Shown here: positions 22,366 to 37,300 of the stretch, one piece after another | How the letters are laid out: each line of letters begins with the position of its first letter | How positions within the stretch are numbered: the first letter of the stretch is position 1 | DNA from: Owenia fusiformis | Taxonomy: Eukaryota > Annelida > Polychaeta > Sabellida > Oweniidae | Direction: 5' to 3' | Assembly: GCA_903813345.2 (NCBI GenBank) | Contig: CAIIXF020000008.1 | Span: forward strand, 8,392,366-8,456,365 | DNA length: 64,000 nucleotides | Program-made: the position numbers and the translations under genes | Notes under the pieces: generated by a model | What the model was told of the DNA's origin: nothing | The model's database searches: none | What the model saw: only the letters and a program-made list of their open reading frames with translations

Positions 22366-25300
22366 ATGGCAGCGAATATGTACAGAGTTGGAGGTGAGTT
22401 AAAATTTACAATGGGGGTAGAAAAGCATGGAGGCTTACGGCTCGGCGGAGGAATTTTTAAAACACAATTTGGTCAAAAACTATCATTTATTCGCATCATT
22501 TGAGCAATATATGTATATTTATTCAAAGAGGATATATTCATAGACATTCTGTTCGAATTCAGTTGCTATTTTACGAGTTCTTCTCAAAATATCAACAATA
22601 GTAAATTTGAATCATATCAATTTGTGAGTGATGCGGCCATCGACGAAAACCAAATAATTAAAATGCTAATATTTCAAAATCTACCCGAAAAGGGTCAATA
22701 TTTTTCTTTTATTACTTTAAGTGATGTGTTACCTTGAATGTTGATGCAGATATCATGGCAAAAATATGGATAAAAACGTCAATATTTTGAAGTTTTGGTT
22801 TATATTCTGTGGCGCATGAACACAATATGGTCATAACACAAAGACCTTTTTTGTGTATTTACAGATTATGTCTATTTTGAAACTTCATCAACTACACCTT
22901 ATCAGATCAGAAGAATAGAAGAATTAAATAAGGTAAGATTTCGAAACACAAACGTAGTTTTGTTTTGAATGCTAAAATACCTAATTATTTGCATATTTAT
23001 TTAGAAATACTGGAAATCATTGATCTATAGTCATAGAAGTCAATCATTCGTTGAGCAATTGTGAAATCATATAATACTTTTCATTATAGACCCCGAATGG
23101 CAATGTTGAGGCAAAGGTTATGTGCTTTTACAGGCGGCGGGACATATCTAGCTCCCTTATCCTACTTGCAGACAAGCACCAAAGTTAGTAATAACATTTT
23201 ATATTATATTTTGTATATATTTTTCTTTGTGTCAGGTTTCGCAACATGAACCATACCAATTTTGATATCCCCATGGAGGTAGTTGACATCTTTTCGTGTT
23301 TCCTGTGTGGCATATTTCGATGTTTAGAGTTTCTTAGATGGTTTGTTATGGTTATAGTAAAATAGTAGTCTGCTATAGTAAAGTAGTTCCACAAGCGAAG
23401 CATCGTGATTGGTCGTTTTCATGAATGAATGAAACTTTCAAAATTTTGGTGGGAAATCATGAGTTGAAAGAATACATTTGAGAATCGTATCATATTTATG
23501 GTGATTTTATTCAGTTTTTCATGTTAGTGAATATTTAGGGTGTTTATATACATAATTTAGCAAGCCATTTCTCCTGAAAAAGAACTTTGTTGGTAGATAT
23601 AGCAAGTGTAACATCAGGCAGATAATTTAACTTCTATCGAAAACAAAATGATACTTTTTCATGACTAAATGGGATTCACCCATCTGTGCTCCATAAATAA
23701 AAGATACAGACATTTTTCATCCTAAAAAGTAATGTGCATGAAATGTATTGTTACACACATATTTATTATTATCATTGTGGGATCTATAGCCTGTACCATG
23801 AACTCAGTTCAATCATAAAAAGGTGTGAATATTATTTTATACTGATATAGCTAAATTTGAAAAACTGTCTTACATTTGTACCTTTTCAAATTTCTATATT
23901 TTTGAATCACTTTTGAAAATGTTTCTTTATTGAGGCGTAAAGTCTTCTGTTAAATTTTCATAAATTTGGATATTTCAAACTCTAAGTCTTTTAAATAATT
24001 TCCATTCATACTTCCCAATTTCTAACCTCACATCATCACCGTGTATCGTACTATATGTTCAAATTGTAGATTCAGGAAATATATAAATGTTTAATTATAT
24101 TGAGGTGAATACCCATGCATCTTTCACAAGTGATATTCCATTAAGCCCAAAGTGAAATATCATCTTGTGTATTTTGTCACAGGTGTTAACAGAAAATAGA
24201 ATTAAATATTTGTTTTATTTTCTCTGTTATATTCCTCACTCAGATTAATGGAATAACAAACTATTGATGTCTAATTGATAATAACAATGCACTCCTGAGG
24301 ATATATAACATTTAAATTACACAGGCCCGTAGCCAGGATTTGCCAAGGGGGGGGTTCATTTTTCAAAAATTTCCAGGGGGGTTCACATTTGACAATTTTG
24401 GCCCAAATATGGCTAAAATCACTTGAGAAGTGCTTAAAATGGTGAAAAACTGCATGATTTTGAAAGAATTTTTGGCCAGGGGGGGTTCGCCCGAACCCTG
24501 CGAACCCCCCCTGGCTACGGGCCTGTTACACTAGGCTAAGTTGTGACTGATGAATGTCATTTGTTATTATATCATGTCATATTCCTCTCTCTCTTATTGG
24601 ACCATGTCCTACACTTGACAAATGATATTCACCAATCCGACTTAGTCCAGTGTAGTTTATATATACCTGGGAGTACAGTACATTATTATGGTCAATTACT
24701 CAGATGCGAGTAGGTAGTTACCACTTTCGCCACCAGGTGGCTCATTGGGGGGAAATAACATGGCAGGGTATTACAAAGTTCCCTTAAACTTGAATATTCA
24801 TCAGTTTTAGTGGATCACTTTTCATATTACCCTTATGTATCTGATAGTTATACAAATTAAAATATGTCCAGTAAAGGAAAATGTTATCTGCCCAACAAAA
24901 GAAGATATTTCACTTTTTGTGATTTTACAACATGGGGTCTATGGGGAATCTCCCCGACCTAGAAGTCACATTTTCAAAGAAAATTAAGTTTTCAAAGTTG
25001 ATAAACTCTTGACGTAAATCAAGATTATTTCTACTCGCACCTAGTCTATTAGACATCAATACTCTGTTATTCCATTAATATGATTGAGGACTATTAAACA
25101 GTGAATAATAAAACAAATATTTAATTCGGGCTTTGTGGAATATCACTTGTGAAAGATACACAGGTATTCACCTCAATAGAATTAAATATTTATATAATAT
25201 TTAAGTCACATGTTGTATATAAAAATATGATAGTGATATAATAATTCATATTATGGTAAAGGCCCATCCACTTTATACCTCTTCTCAATAGACTCCCCTC

Positions 25301-28300
25301 CCCTCTCTTTTAAGGTTGCCTTGTATCAAGTCTCTGTTCAACCCCCCCCCCCCCATTTATTCCCCTTCCAAGGCTTGTATTATCATTGTTATGGTCTCCC
25401 AACTTTTTGTGACAGCGTTCAGAGTTGGGTGTCTGTAACAAATGTTAGGTGGTGACATTTTACATGTTTTAAAATGCCTTATTTTTGAAATTGTAAAAGT
25501 TCAGAGATTTTTTGTAGAGTTAAATATGATATCTGTCTGTCTATTAAATATGCCTTAAAGGCAAAAACTTATTGGAAATGTATAAATTACTATTGATTTG
25601 AAGTATATGAAAAATGTTAACAAGTATTATACTTAAATAATTTCCTACACCCTCAGTTTATTTAAATGTTTCTTTGTCTTAATGTTCACCTTAAACTCAA
25701 AGAAGAAATGTGATATCTCATGATTGCATTCCAATGGGACTACTTTTCTGGAACTATTTTCATCATATATATTATAGTCTAAGAACTACTTATTATAGTG
25801 TAAGGCTATGATGTTGTGAAAGGGTGCTGGTTAAATTAAGCATCAATTAAGGGTGCAGGAAAATGTTCATTGTAAAGCACTTGAACATCTGTCATTGTTA
25901 TTTTCATTAAAACTGTCATTTGGAAAGGATTCACCTATGTGCTAAATAGATTATGAAGAACTATTTATTTAACAAAGTAAATACTAATCAATGAGCATAT
26001 CAAAGATCATAAGTCCCCCTAATGGTTGGTCCTTTAAAGGTACATAATCTAAAAATAGAGCCTTATCGCTAGCAATAGAAGCTATGCATTGGCATAAGTA
26101 AAGAAAAATCCAATATAAAATGATGTTAAAATGCGATGAATACTTAACCATACAATTAATAAATGTTGGATAGTGTGAAATAAATATACATACTTGATAT
26201 AACACACATTTCAAATAATGACATAATTTTTTTCCCTTTGGTTCAGTATTAATTTTTTTTTATGGTATTAATTATCGTTTTTGTTCAGATTTTTTAGGTT
26301 ATGTTTATTGATTGCTCCTTCAGACACATTATGATATTTATGTTTTTATGTGTATTAAGTGAATATTGGTTATGTAAAATTATATTTATATTGATTATTT
26401 GTCTGATTTATTTGTCAAATTTGACTTATTGTAAGGACGTGTATTCAATGCTTTAGTAACATACATACAAGTCATACATTGATGATTTCATATGGATCGC
26501 ATAAAGAAGAGAATAATAGAGTTTATCCCGGGGGATATATCTATATCTCACCAAAGGGAGGGATTATCTCTGTATCCAAAACTGACATATCTCATATTCG
26601 GAGAATTTACCAAATACTCCTCAAAATGATGAGATTTTGACTTATTTTTACATCTTTATTATCGATCATTGCCCATTTGCTAACAATACCATTGTTATAG
26701 TTTAAAATTTGTTTTCCAATTTTCATCTCCCAGGAATGAGATTGATTTCTGGTTTCTGTATACACGATATTGAATGAATACAAATTTTCGGAGAATAATT
26801 AAGATTGACTTGAATTATTTAGTGTGAACATAGGTTTAAATAGAACTTGCCAACAGTCAAAATTTGACACGAAAATTGAGATAATAGTCAGATTAACTTC
26901 TTGGAATTCATGTATTCGTTGACATCTGTAGACATACATTACAATCTATTCCAATTTGGTTTTGGGTCAAAGGTCAATAAATCCTAAAAGTAAGCAATCA
27001 AAAGACCAATTTGTGGTATCATATGGAAAAATACATTCATATTTTACACACAAAATGTTTGTATATATCAGGTAAATTAGTTCTATGAGCAGTGAGCGGT
27101 CCTGTGACCTCTTGTAATTTAGGAAGTTTCAGCCATGTTGATTTTTTGCAAAATTACATGTCAGAGAAGCATCAAAATATATGAGGTCACACATTTTATC
27201 AGCCAAACTAGTGTATTTTTATCGTACCTAACAAAAGGTACGATATTGTAGTCAGCTTGACGGGCGGCGGGCGGGCGGCGTCTCACTTTTCACCTTGTCT
27301 ACAGGTTTCCAGCCAAACCATTTGAGGGATTCATCTGAAATTTTCAGGGATGTTTCTACATATCAACGTCAAGAACTGATTAGTTTTTGGGCATTCTGGG
27401 TAAATCTTAAGGTAGCCATTTTGGATTTTCCGTCCTAAAATCTTCACTTTCAAGACTTGTCTACAGGTTTCCAGCCAAACCATTTGAGGGATTCATCTGA
27501 AATTTTCAGGGATGTTTCTACATATCAACGTCAAGAACTGATTAGTTTTTGGGCATTCTGGGTAAATCTTAAGGTGCCCATTTTGGATTTTCCGTCCTAA
27601 AATCTTCACTTTCAAGACTTGTCTACAGGTTTCCAGCCAAACCATTTGAGGGATTCATCTGAAATTTTCAGGGATGTTTCTACATATCAACGTCAAGAAC
27701 TGATTAGTTTTTGGGCATTCTGGGTAAATCTTAAGGTGGCCATTTTGGATTTTCCGTCCTAAAATCTTCACTTTCAAGACTTGTCTACAGGTTTCCAGCC
27801 AAACCATTTGAGGGATTCATCTGAAATTTTCAGGGATGTTTCTACATATCAACGTCAAGAACTGATTAGTTTTTGGGCATTCTGGGTAAATCTTAAGGTG
27901 GCCATTTTGGATTTTCCGTCCTAAAATCTTCACTTTCAAGACTTGTCTACAGGTTTCCAGCCAAACCATTTGAGGGATTCATCTGAAACTTTCAGGGATG
28001 TTTCTAAATATCAACGTCAAGAACTGATTAGTTTTTGGGCATTCTGGGTAAATCTTAAGGTGGCCATTTTGGATTTTCCATCCTAAAATCTTCACTTTCA
28101 AGACTTGTCTACAGGTTTCCAGCCAAACCGTTCAAATTTTTACATATGTTACACAGTGAGCTGATTAACTTTTCTGCGGCCATCTTGCTTTCTTGGTCAA
28201 CAAATGCCGTGTTTAGGTATGATATTGTTCACGTCTGTGTCTTGTTCACTATGATATTCCACAGTGGTCTATTGATTGCTGATGTTTTTTAAGTTTTATT

Positions 28301-31300
28301 GATGCACAGTCAAAATGAAATGGACTGTGGAAGTCATGTGCAAGATTTAAAGCAATATCTGTTACCATGGCAACACTATAGAATTTGTGGTTATAAAGCA
28401 ATAACTTGAGAATAGTTGGGTTAACCTAAAACAAATACATGTACTCTAAATTCTGTGTGTAATCGTGTGTGGACATTTTTCATGCTAATGACTTATTCAC
28501 AACAAATGAAGAATACTTAATAATAATCTCTATGCTTCATATCTATCTAACAATGTTTGTGTTTTAGAAGTGTAACATTTCTGATTTTATAATCCTAAGT
28601 TTGTGTTTAAGAAGTGTAACTTTTCTCACTTTATAACCCTAATTTTGTGTTTTAGAAGTGTAACATTTCTGATTTTATAATCCTAACACAATTATTTACT
28701 TGCAGATGAGTTGGAGGATGACATGGAAGAAAAAATGACAGGTGTTGTATTTTTAATTCTTGAAGTTATTTAATTCAAATTTAACCTAGTAAAATGGTGC
28801 CATCTATTGGTAACCATCTCCCTTGTTGTCATAGCAGCAATAGAAAGAAAGTTAACAACCATATTTGGAACTTTCAGATAACATGGATGAAGACCTGGAT
28901 GAAACTGAAGATGAAAAAATGGAAAGTGAAGCAGAGAGGACAGGTGCTGATATCAATGATAAACAAAAACATCAGTTGAAACATCGAGAGCTGTTTTTAT
29001 CGCGACAAGTTGAGACTTTACCCGCTACACACATCCGTGGGAAATGTGTGGTTACTCTGCTGAACGAGACCGAATCTTTGCTCTCCTATTTAAATAAAGA
29101 TGTAAGTGTCCTTGAATATCAAAACATATTCCTCCTATTTTGGCTTTTTAAGAATGGGCTATGTAGTCCTCAATGGATATAAAATCTGATTATGGAAGTC
29201 ATTTATATAAGCATTTCTTCTCAATATGGAACCAGACCTTGAACCTAAAGTATTGTCCAAATTTATGTCATGATGTTAAAAATAAGGAACATATTTTACC
29301 TTTTGGCCATAGAATAGCGCAGAAATCTGAGAAAGAGAATCATTAGTAATATGAAAATGCTGCTAAAGCTTTTAAAAACATAGTTATTTCTTGTGTCTTT
29401 TTGTAAACTAGAGGAATAAATGGAAATGAACATGGTATTTCTGTTTTCAGGACACATTTTTCTACTCACTAGTATACGACCCCCAACAGAAGACCTTATT
29501 GGCAGACAAAGGAGAGATTAGAGTGGGCTCAAAGTTTCAGGCTGAGATACCTGCAAAACTTCAGAATGGTAAGAACTGTACTCTTATTTAAGCTTATGTG
29601 AATGGCCTGTTGTAATCGCCCATTGTTTTATAAGCTGCAATTGAATAATCAGGTCTTGTATAACACTGAGTTAACCATCACATACTCGTTTCCCCTTTAA
29701 GTGGCGAGTTTGAGAGAGGACCAGAGATGGTTAATATAAAATGGTGATCTTTTTTATGTCTTTTACCTCTAAAATAATTCAAACTTCAGTTTTCCTCACA
29801 AATAAATAAAGGCCTTCCTCTATAAGGTTAAGGATATTGAGATGGTCCCAATGCCAAAACAATGTATCTCCAAGGGACCAAATCAATTAAAGGTGAGGAT
29901 GCGATGTACTTTCTGCATAGTCTTATTTTGAATTTACATTTCTAGTTACAGATGATGAGAGAGATCTATCAAAACTTGAGCGCCTAATGTGGGGACCCGA
30001 ACATCTCTTAAATGATCGTCAAATAGATCAGTTCATGGTTATCGCCCGTGCTGTAGGTACCTTTGCTCGTGCCCTAGACTGCACCAGTACTGTTCGTCAG
30101 CCTAGTCTACACATGAGTGCTGCAGCTGCATCAAGGGATGTTACTTTGGTATGTCCCAGTCTGTATTAATTTGTATTAAAATAGTATAACTACTCCTCAG
30201 AGAATGTAGTTCATGTGGTTGCAAACATTTTGCCCTTTCTGAGTAAGAAATGTGGGAAACATGCCAAAACATCTCAAATTTAATGATTTTCAATATTTTT
30301 AAATTGAATGCAAATAGAGATTTTCAAATGAATGTAAGATAATTTTCAAATTCTCACTATGGTTGGTTCATTGCTGAGAGATCACTACAGAGTGATACGT
30401 TTTCTGTTCAAATTCAAATATTGTGATATAAATAATGTGCAGCATGATTGGATGAAATAGTCTGAAGCAAATTATTATTACATTCATAGAAGCCAATGGC
30501 TAAAGCATCAATACACTGACAAACATTTACTTGATTTCATATTCTTGTTTTAGTTTCACGCAATAGACACATTACATCGTCACAAATATGACACATCATC
30601 TGCCATGAGCACACTAGTTCCACCTGGTGGCCCAGTTTTGTGCCGTGATGAGATGGAAGAATGGTCCGCATCAGAGGCAAATCTTTTTGAAGAAGCTCTA
30701 GACAAATATGGCAAGGATTTTAATGATATCCGACAAGATTTTGTAAGTACAGAGAACATTCATCAATCCCTTCTGATAGTGTACTCTTATTGAATGTTTA
30801 CTGGTGGTTGGTAACAAACATGGTGTAATATTAAATATTTAGGTAAACAAGGCTATACATCATTATTGCAAATATCATTTTTCAAACCCTGTTTGGAGAT
30901 TGTATATTGATCATGCTGACATCTATACCAACAGTAGAAAGAAATATGTTTTGTAGCTACATTTAATGATGCCATCTTTAATGTTATCAGAAAAATAAAT
31001 GTGTGTCAGAATTATCCTCATCTATGTAGGATTAGTTTAGTGAATAAGAACATGAAGTGATATTTTGAATTTACTGTAACATGGTGAGAACGGTGAATTT
31101 TCCTCAATTTTCTCTGTTCCTTGTTTCTTACAGCTGCCATGGAAGACACTTAAGAGTATAGTGGAGTACTATTACATGTGGAAGACAACTGACAGATACG
31201 TCCAACAGAAGAGAATCAAAGCTGCAGAGGCAGAGAGTAAACTGAAGCAGGTCTACATTCCCAACTAGTGAGTTCAATTAAAATACTCATCTTATATTTT

Positions 31301-34300
31301 ATTTGTTATGTCACCACCACCAGAAATGGTGACACATTGTTATAGTCTCCAAGGATGTTCCACGTTCGATGTCTGTAACAAATGGCAGATGGTGACATTT
31401 TGCATGTTAATGCCTTGTTATTTTGTTATTTTTATTTTTTTAGATTTGCTACTATTCATCTGGGCTAATCGTTCGGTATCTGTATGCTGTTAAACATGTA
31501 TAAATCATTGCTTGAAATTTTTTAATTTATTTACACATATATTAATTTATCTTCAAATTGAATGCATTGATTTGAATGGTAAAAAATGTATTTGCAACAT
31601 GAAAACTGTATCTGACTATATTTGCAAAATCCGTCAAAGGACATAGATTACAACAAGATACTCTCGAGGCTTTTGGATCTAAGCCTAGCACCTCAGTCAA
31701 ATTTGCTTCACCATATTTGCCTCATTTAGGTAGCTAAAAGAGACAAAGTTGCCTCACTCTACATCTTAAAAGTAGATGTAGCACTAACTGTATTGATTGG
31801 ATGAAAATTGTTTGTTTTTTTCACAATTAATCTTCGCCAAACAACTCTGGTGAGAGCCCTGTTCATGACAATACTACATTTTCAGCAACAAAGCTAACCC
31901 TGCAGCAATATCTGGCAAGATGAATGGCTTTGGGATGGAGGGTCCAGGTCGCAACTGTGAGAGCTGCTTCAGTAAGTGACACTTAACTCTCTTTGCTAGC
32001 TTTGAATTGGCATATAATACAAGATAACATGTGCTGTGCAGTTTAAGGAAGCAAATCTTTGGCTTAACATATTACATGGTTAGTTGGTACATCATTGGTC
32101 TCCAAAAATCATTGATCTTTCCTGTGCGGTGCAGATAGTCACTTAGGCAGGAGCAAAGTGGCTTAACATGTAATGTAAAGGGGGAACAAAGTACATGTAT
32201 TTTAACATCAGAAAGTAGTAAAGATGGCGGTCGATAGTGGACGTGTTATTTCGTCGAGCTACAATATCGATGTTTTTTCGGAACTATCTCAAGATATTGG
32301 CAAAATTTTAGGAACTAGTGATTCTGCATCGAAGTCTACAGTCGTTGAGAACATTGTATACGAGATAGATGATGAAAGCGTCTTGAAAAGAGAAAGAGAA
32401 AAACTTTTCTCTTTGTGTAAACTGAAGCTCAAATCACAATGTATTGAGCACTATGGAATAAGCGAGAATGAATACACTAAACCTAATCTTGTACTGATCA
32501 ACAGAACCGGTGACAGTAGGATAGCTACGTATGCGAATGACATCTATGATATGTTTGTTTACGTTTGGGACGAGTGTGAAAATGATGACTTCCCAAGGAA
32601 TATTTTATCTGCAAAAAGTATGGCTCTTCCAAGTTTGAAAAACGATATAATGATACCAATAAAATCTAAAGTGACGGATCTGTTTACCAAATTTACTATG
32701 GCAATGAACATGCTAAACGACCTGTCCAAGAGAATAGATCAGCTCGAAGCAAAGGATAAGGAAAGATGCGACGTAAATACGACACTACAAAGGGATATTG
32801 ATGAAATCAAAAATCGTATGGATAAAATGTTGGATCAAAACCAGGATGTAAACAAAGACTCATACCAAGGTAGGCCAAGTTCACCTATACTGTGTAACAG
32901 TGCCAATGATGAAGCTAATAAGCCCCAAGTTTTGCCGAATAGTAAAAATTGTGTAAACGCAAACAAGCCAGGTAATAACAGTGACTTAACACCTATTAGG
33001 TCTAGTTCAATGCGTATGCGAGCTCCAGTGACAATAATGCCCTCAAAAACTCAAGTCTTAGCCGTTGCCAGGCAACAGCATCAGACGCAGGATGATCGCC
33101 CTGAAACTATCGAAGTCGCCAGCACGCCATCTTTAAATGACAATCGTACTAATAGCAATCCGCCTGCATCTGATGATACGAATAATGCACGTTTGATTGG
33201 TAGAGCTGCCAACACGCCATCTTTAAATGACGATCATATTAATATCCCTGCATCCAATGATGTAAACAATGCAAGTTTAAGGTCGACGACTGATTCAACC
33301 TTTGCTTCAGTTGCCGCTGTTAATAATGATAAATGGGTAACAGCTGGTCCCAAAGGTCGCCATTCCCCTCCACCTAAAGTACCAGTGATAAAAGCAGCAC
33401 GTAAGGCCGGTGCTCAACAGGAACAGCGAAAACAGAATACATTTCAGATCAAAGGAATCAGAGAAGTGGCAGCAGGATACGTGTACGTTAGCAATATACA
33501 AAAGGACGAAAACGTGTCTGATGTTGACATTCGCAATGCAATATCGCAATACGCCAAGAATAAAGGCATTAGAGTGATGAAAGCCGAAGTAGTTCATAAC
33601 AGAGTGTGCGACGATCAAGTTGGGGTCAAACTGTATATACCAGAGGATCATATGAGAGCGGTGATCAGCGATAATTTCTGGCCTGATTCAGCTATCTCTT
33701 GTAGGAGATGGGAACGCCGCTACACAGGCTACAGACGCCAACGCGACAATAGAGATGAGGATCCCAAGTATAGAGATTACTCCTTTCCAAGAAATAATCG
33801 TTTTAACGATATACCCAATGACTATAGCTCGAAGAGAGACACACCCGCTACAAACGTTTATGGATCTTCAAATAGCCAAATTCCAGTGATGATAAGTGGA
33901 ATGACAAATGATAATTTATACCCTCGTTCGTATGGTAATGACTGGTCAAGTTACAGCCAGGACTATGTCGACTAATATTTTCTTTCAAATAACATGGGAT
34001 TTTTACTGTCAAGCGTGATACACTTTGCGACATTTTATATCATTTCTTGTTTCATTAAACAATCAAACATGAACAAACAATGCCAAGATATGAATACGCT
34101 TAACTTTTTACAGTGGAACTGTAGAGGTTTTAATGTTTCAAATATTTATATAAAACACCTGTTATCTCAATGTGATATTTTGGCGCTCTCAGAGCACAAA
34201 TTGTATAACTGTAACTTAAACAAGCTTAATGCAGTGTCTGAGGATTTTAATTGTCTTGCTATGAGCAGCAAAATGCTAGACGATATAGAATGTGGTCAAG

Positions 34301-37300
34301 TCTGGGGAAATGGTGGAATAGCGATTTTTTGGCGAAAATCATTTGATAATTTTGTTGTACCAGTCAAACGTATGTGTACAGATAGAATCGCCTGTATTCA
34401 GATTTCACTTGTTAATAGAGCCCCTTTATATGTTTTTTCCGTATATCTGCCTCAGCAGAATTGCACTTCTGAATTGTATGAAGATGTTCTCTATACGTTA
34501 GAATTATACGTTCAGGAGGTAAGTGTAAATGGATCCGTGGTCATACTTGGAGATACAAATGCAAATCTAGGTCAACTTTGCGGCAGCAGAGGTAGTGGCA
34601 ACGCATCTGCGAATGGGCTTAAATTGTATGATTTTTTAACTCACAATGCTTTTAACTGCAGTTGATATGTGCAATATGACCACTGGTCCGTGTCATACGT
34701 TTGAAATGGTAAGGAACGATACCGTTTATGTCAGTTACATTGATCATTTTATTGTATCGTCAGATCTTCTTGACGGAATACTGAGATGTCACGTTATCAA
34801 TGACGAGCCAGATAACTCGTCTGATCATTTGCCTTTACATACTGTTATTGCTATTAATTGTATCGCACTGCCAAGAATAACAAATGCAAAACCTGCTGTT
34901 AAAGGGATAGCCTGGGATAAGCTAAATGACACAGAAATTAAAAGCACGTACACAGCCTCTGTTAATGGGTCATGTAAATTAATAGTTGATGGTTTTTCTA
35001 AATCGTCTAATGGTCTCTTAAAAGAAAATGATATTGAACTATGTACTAATGAGATAATAGATGTCATGGTTAAGTGTTCAGAAACCCACGTACCAAAACG
35101 AAAGTATCGTGCCTATGTAAAGCCTTTTTGGAACGATGATCTAACGGTTATGGTTAAGGAGAAAAAATATTTTTGGAGAGCATGGGTAGATAATGGGCGG
35201 CCTAGAGAGCACACTAATCAATTTCGTAGACGGTACAAAGATGCCAAAAAACGCTTTAATAAGGCTTATTATAATGCTCAGGTAGAATATGAACAAGCTG
35301 AATTGCAGAAGCTGTACAGTTCAGAGCAGACTGACCAGAAATTTTATTGGTATGTATTGAACAAGAACAGAAAGACAGCTCAAAGACCAGTAAGCCCAGT
35401 TATGTCAGATGGCGGAAAAGTAGTAACTGATGCAGACGAAATACGAAACCAATGGAAAATTCATTTTGAAAACCTAGCTACTCCTTTAATTAATCCTTCC
35501 TTTGATGATACTTTTAAACTTGAAACAGAGGAAAGATTAAATGTAATTTTGAATGAGCACTCAAACATAGATAATGATTATGGCTTCAAGCAGATCGATG
35601 AAGATGATGTGACGACTGCTATCAAAGCACTTCATTGCAGACGTGCTTGTGGTTTTGATATGCTCACTGCCGAACACTTAAAGTATGCAGGTGATGAGAT
35701 GGTTAAGACAATTACTTTACTGTTTAATAGTATTTTTAATGCACAATGCATTCCCAAAAATTTCTGTATTGGGATTATGATTCCTTTAAGTAAAAAGGGG
35801 AAAGACCCCTTATACAGAGATAACTCGAGAGGCATTACTTTAATGACCATGTTACGCAAACTGTTTGATAACATTATTTTATTACGTATTAAAACTCCAA
35901 TTGTAAAGGCTATCCCATTTCTCCAAGGTGCGTCTATTGAAAAATGCTCGAGTGTTCATACCTCCTTGTTGGTACAAGAAACGATAGCTCACAATGTTGA
36001 ACAAGGCCAAATGTTAATTATTACAATATGTGATATTAAAAAGGCATTTGATACAGTGTGGATAGATGGTCTCCTGGTTAAACTGTACGACTGCGGTATT
36101 AGAGGCCATTTATGGAAAATATTGTACCTTAGCTATAAAATGTATGAATGTGCTGTAATGGTAGGCCAAATATGCTCTGAAACCTTCCCTGTATTACAAG
36201 GAGTACACCAGGGAGGGGTTCTTTCTATGCTTTTTTACCAATTGTATATGTCAGATTTAATTGACACTATGATGCAAGTTCATACCGGTGCATCTGTAGC
36301 AGATATCAAATGTGTGTGTCCATGTTACGCCGATGATATGTGTATTCTGTCAAACTCATATATGTCAATGCAAACCCTTCTAAATCATCTTACACATCAT
36401 AGCAACAAATGGAGGTACCAAGTTCATCCACAAAAATGTGCATATATGACCTTTAATGACAATAAAAACTTACATGTTAATCACAGTTTGAGTATTGGAG
36501 GTGAGGCAATTGAAAAATCAGATTATCAAGTACATGTAGGTGTACCTCTGTCCTCCAAGAATGATGTCTCAACATATGTAGAAGAAAAATGTTCCAAGGG
36601 AAGAAAGCAATTTTACTCATTACTTGGTATTGGAAATAAATGTGGAGGTTTAACTCCAATTTCTGCATCTAAACTGTATAAAACTTATTCAATTCCATGT
36701 ATGACCTATGCTGCCCCAGTTGTGAATTATCAGCAGAAGGACATTGAAACTATTAATAAAACACAACGTGATATTGGGCGAAGGATCCAGTCCTTGCCTA
36801 GATCTGCTAGCAATTCCATTTCTACAGTGACCCTAGGGTGGTTAGATATCGACTTGTATATAGATTTTTTAAGAATGATGTTCTTGTGGAGTCTTATTCA
36901 GTTATCATATAAGAATGTTTACAAAAGATTACTTGTAATACGTTTGACAGAATTCTTACATGAAGGGTTTAAAAATACGAAAATATTTTCACCCATGGCA
37001 TCAATGTTGCAATGTGCTATGAGGTATGGATTTAGAGAGATTATTCAGAATATGTTGGATTGTAATATTGTGATAAGTAAAGGCCAATGGAAAAGATTAG
37101 TTTTCGCCAATGTTTCACACAGCCAAATTTATAGAACGTCTATTCAGTCAATCATGTACAGCAGTCTTGCAGATTTTAGAAAAAATGTTTGTATTACATT
37201 GGATCCTAATATATGGTGGATCGTTGCTCAAAATTTTCCGCGGGCAACAGACTCTTGTAAACTAATGTTTAGACTATTGGTAGGTGAGCACAACTTGAAC

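Larger units (their letters stand above)
24076..25199. mobile_element. Inverted-repeat element containing two nested elements
   Basis: Left arm 24076-24277 and right arm 25046-25199 are diverged inverted repeats (shared blocks: TATTGAGGTGAATACC, CTTTCACAAGTGATATTCC, TTAATGGAATAACA, TATTGATGTCTAAT). Between them lie a GTAGCCAG MITE (24322-24536) and another element (24701-25040). A third, single arm is at about 55557-55625. All lies in MTA intron 3. Confidence 0.7.

Noticed and set aside
23234-23275. Possible extra MTA exon between exons 3 and 4 (CAG|GTTTCGC ... GAG|GTAGTT)
   Set aside because: It would introduce a stop in the phase required by exon 3, whereas exon 4 at 28706 joins in phase.
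27299-28135. CRISPR-like regular repetition
   Set aside because: Units are contiguous 162-bp tandem copies without spacers, in an animal intron.
33307-33651. 114-codon minus-strand frame within LINE ORF1
   Set aside because: Shadow of the ORF1 coding strand.
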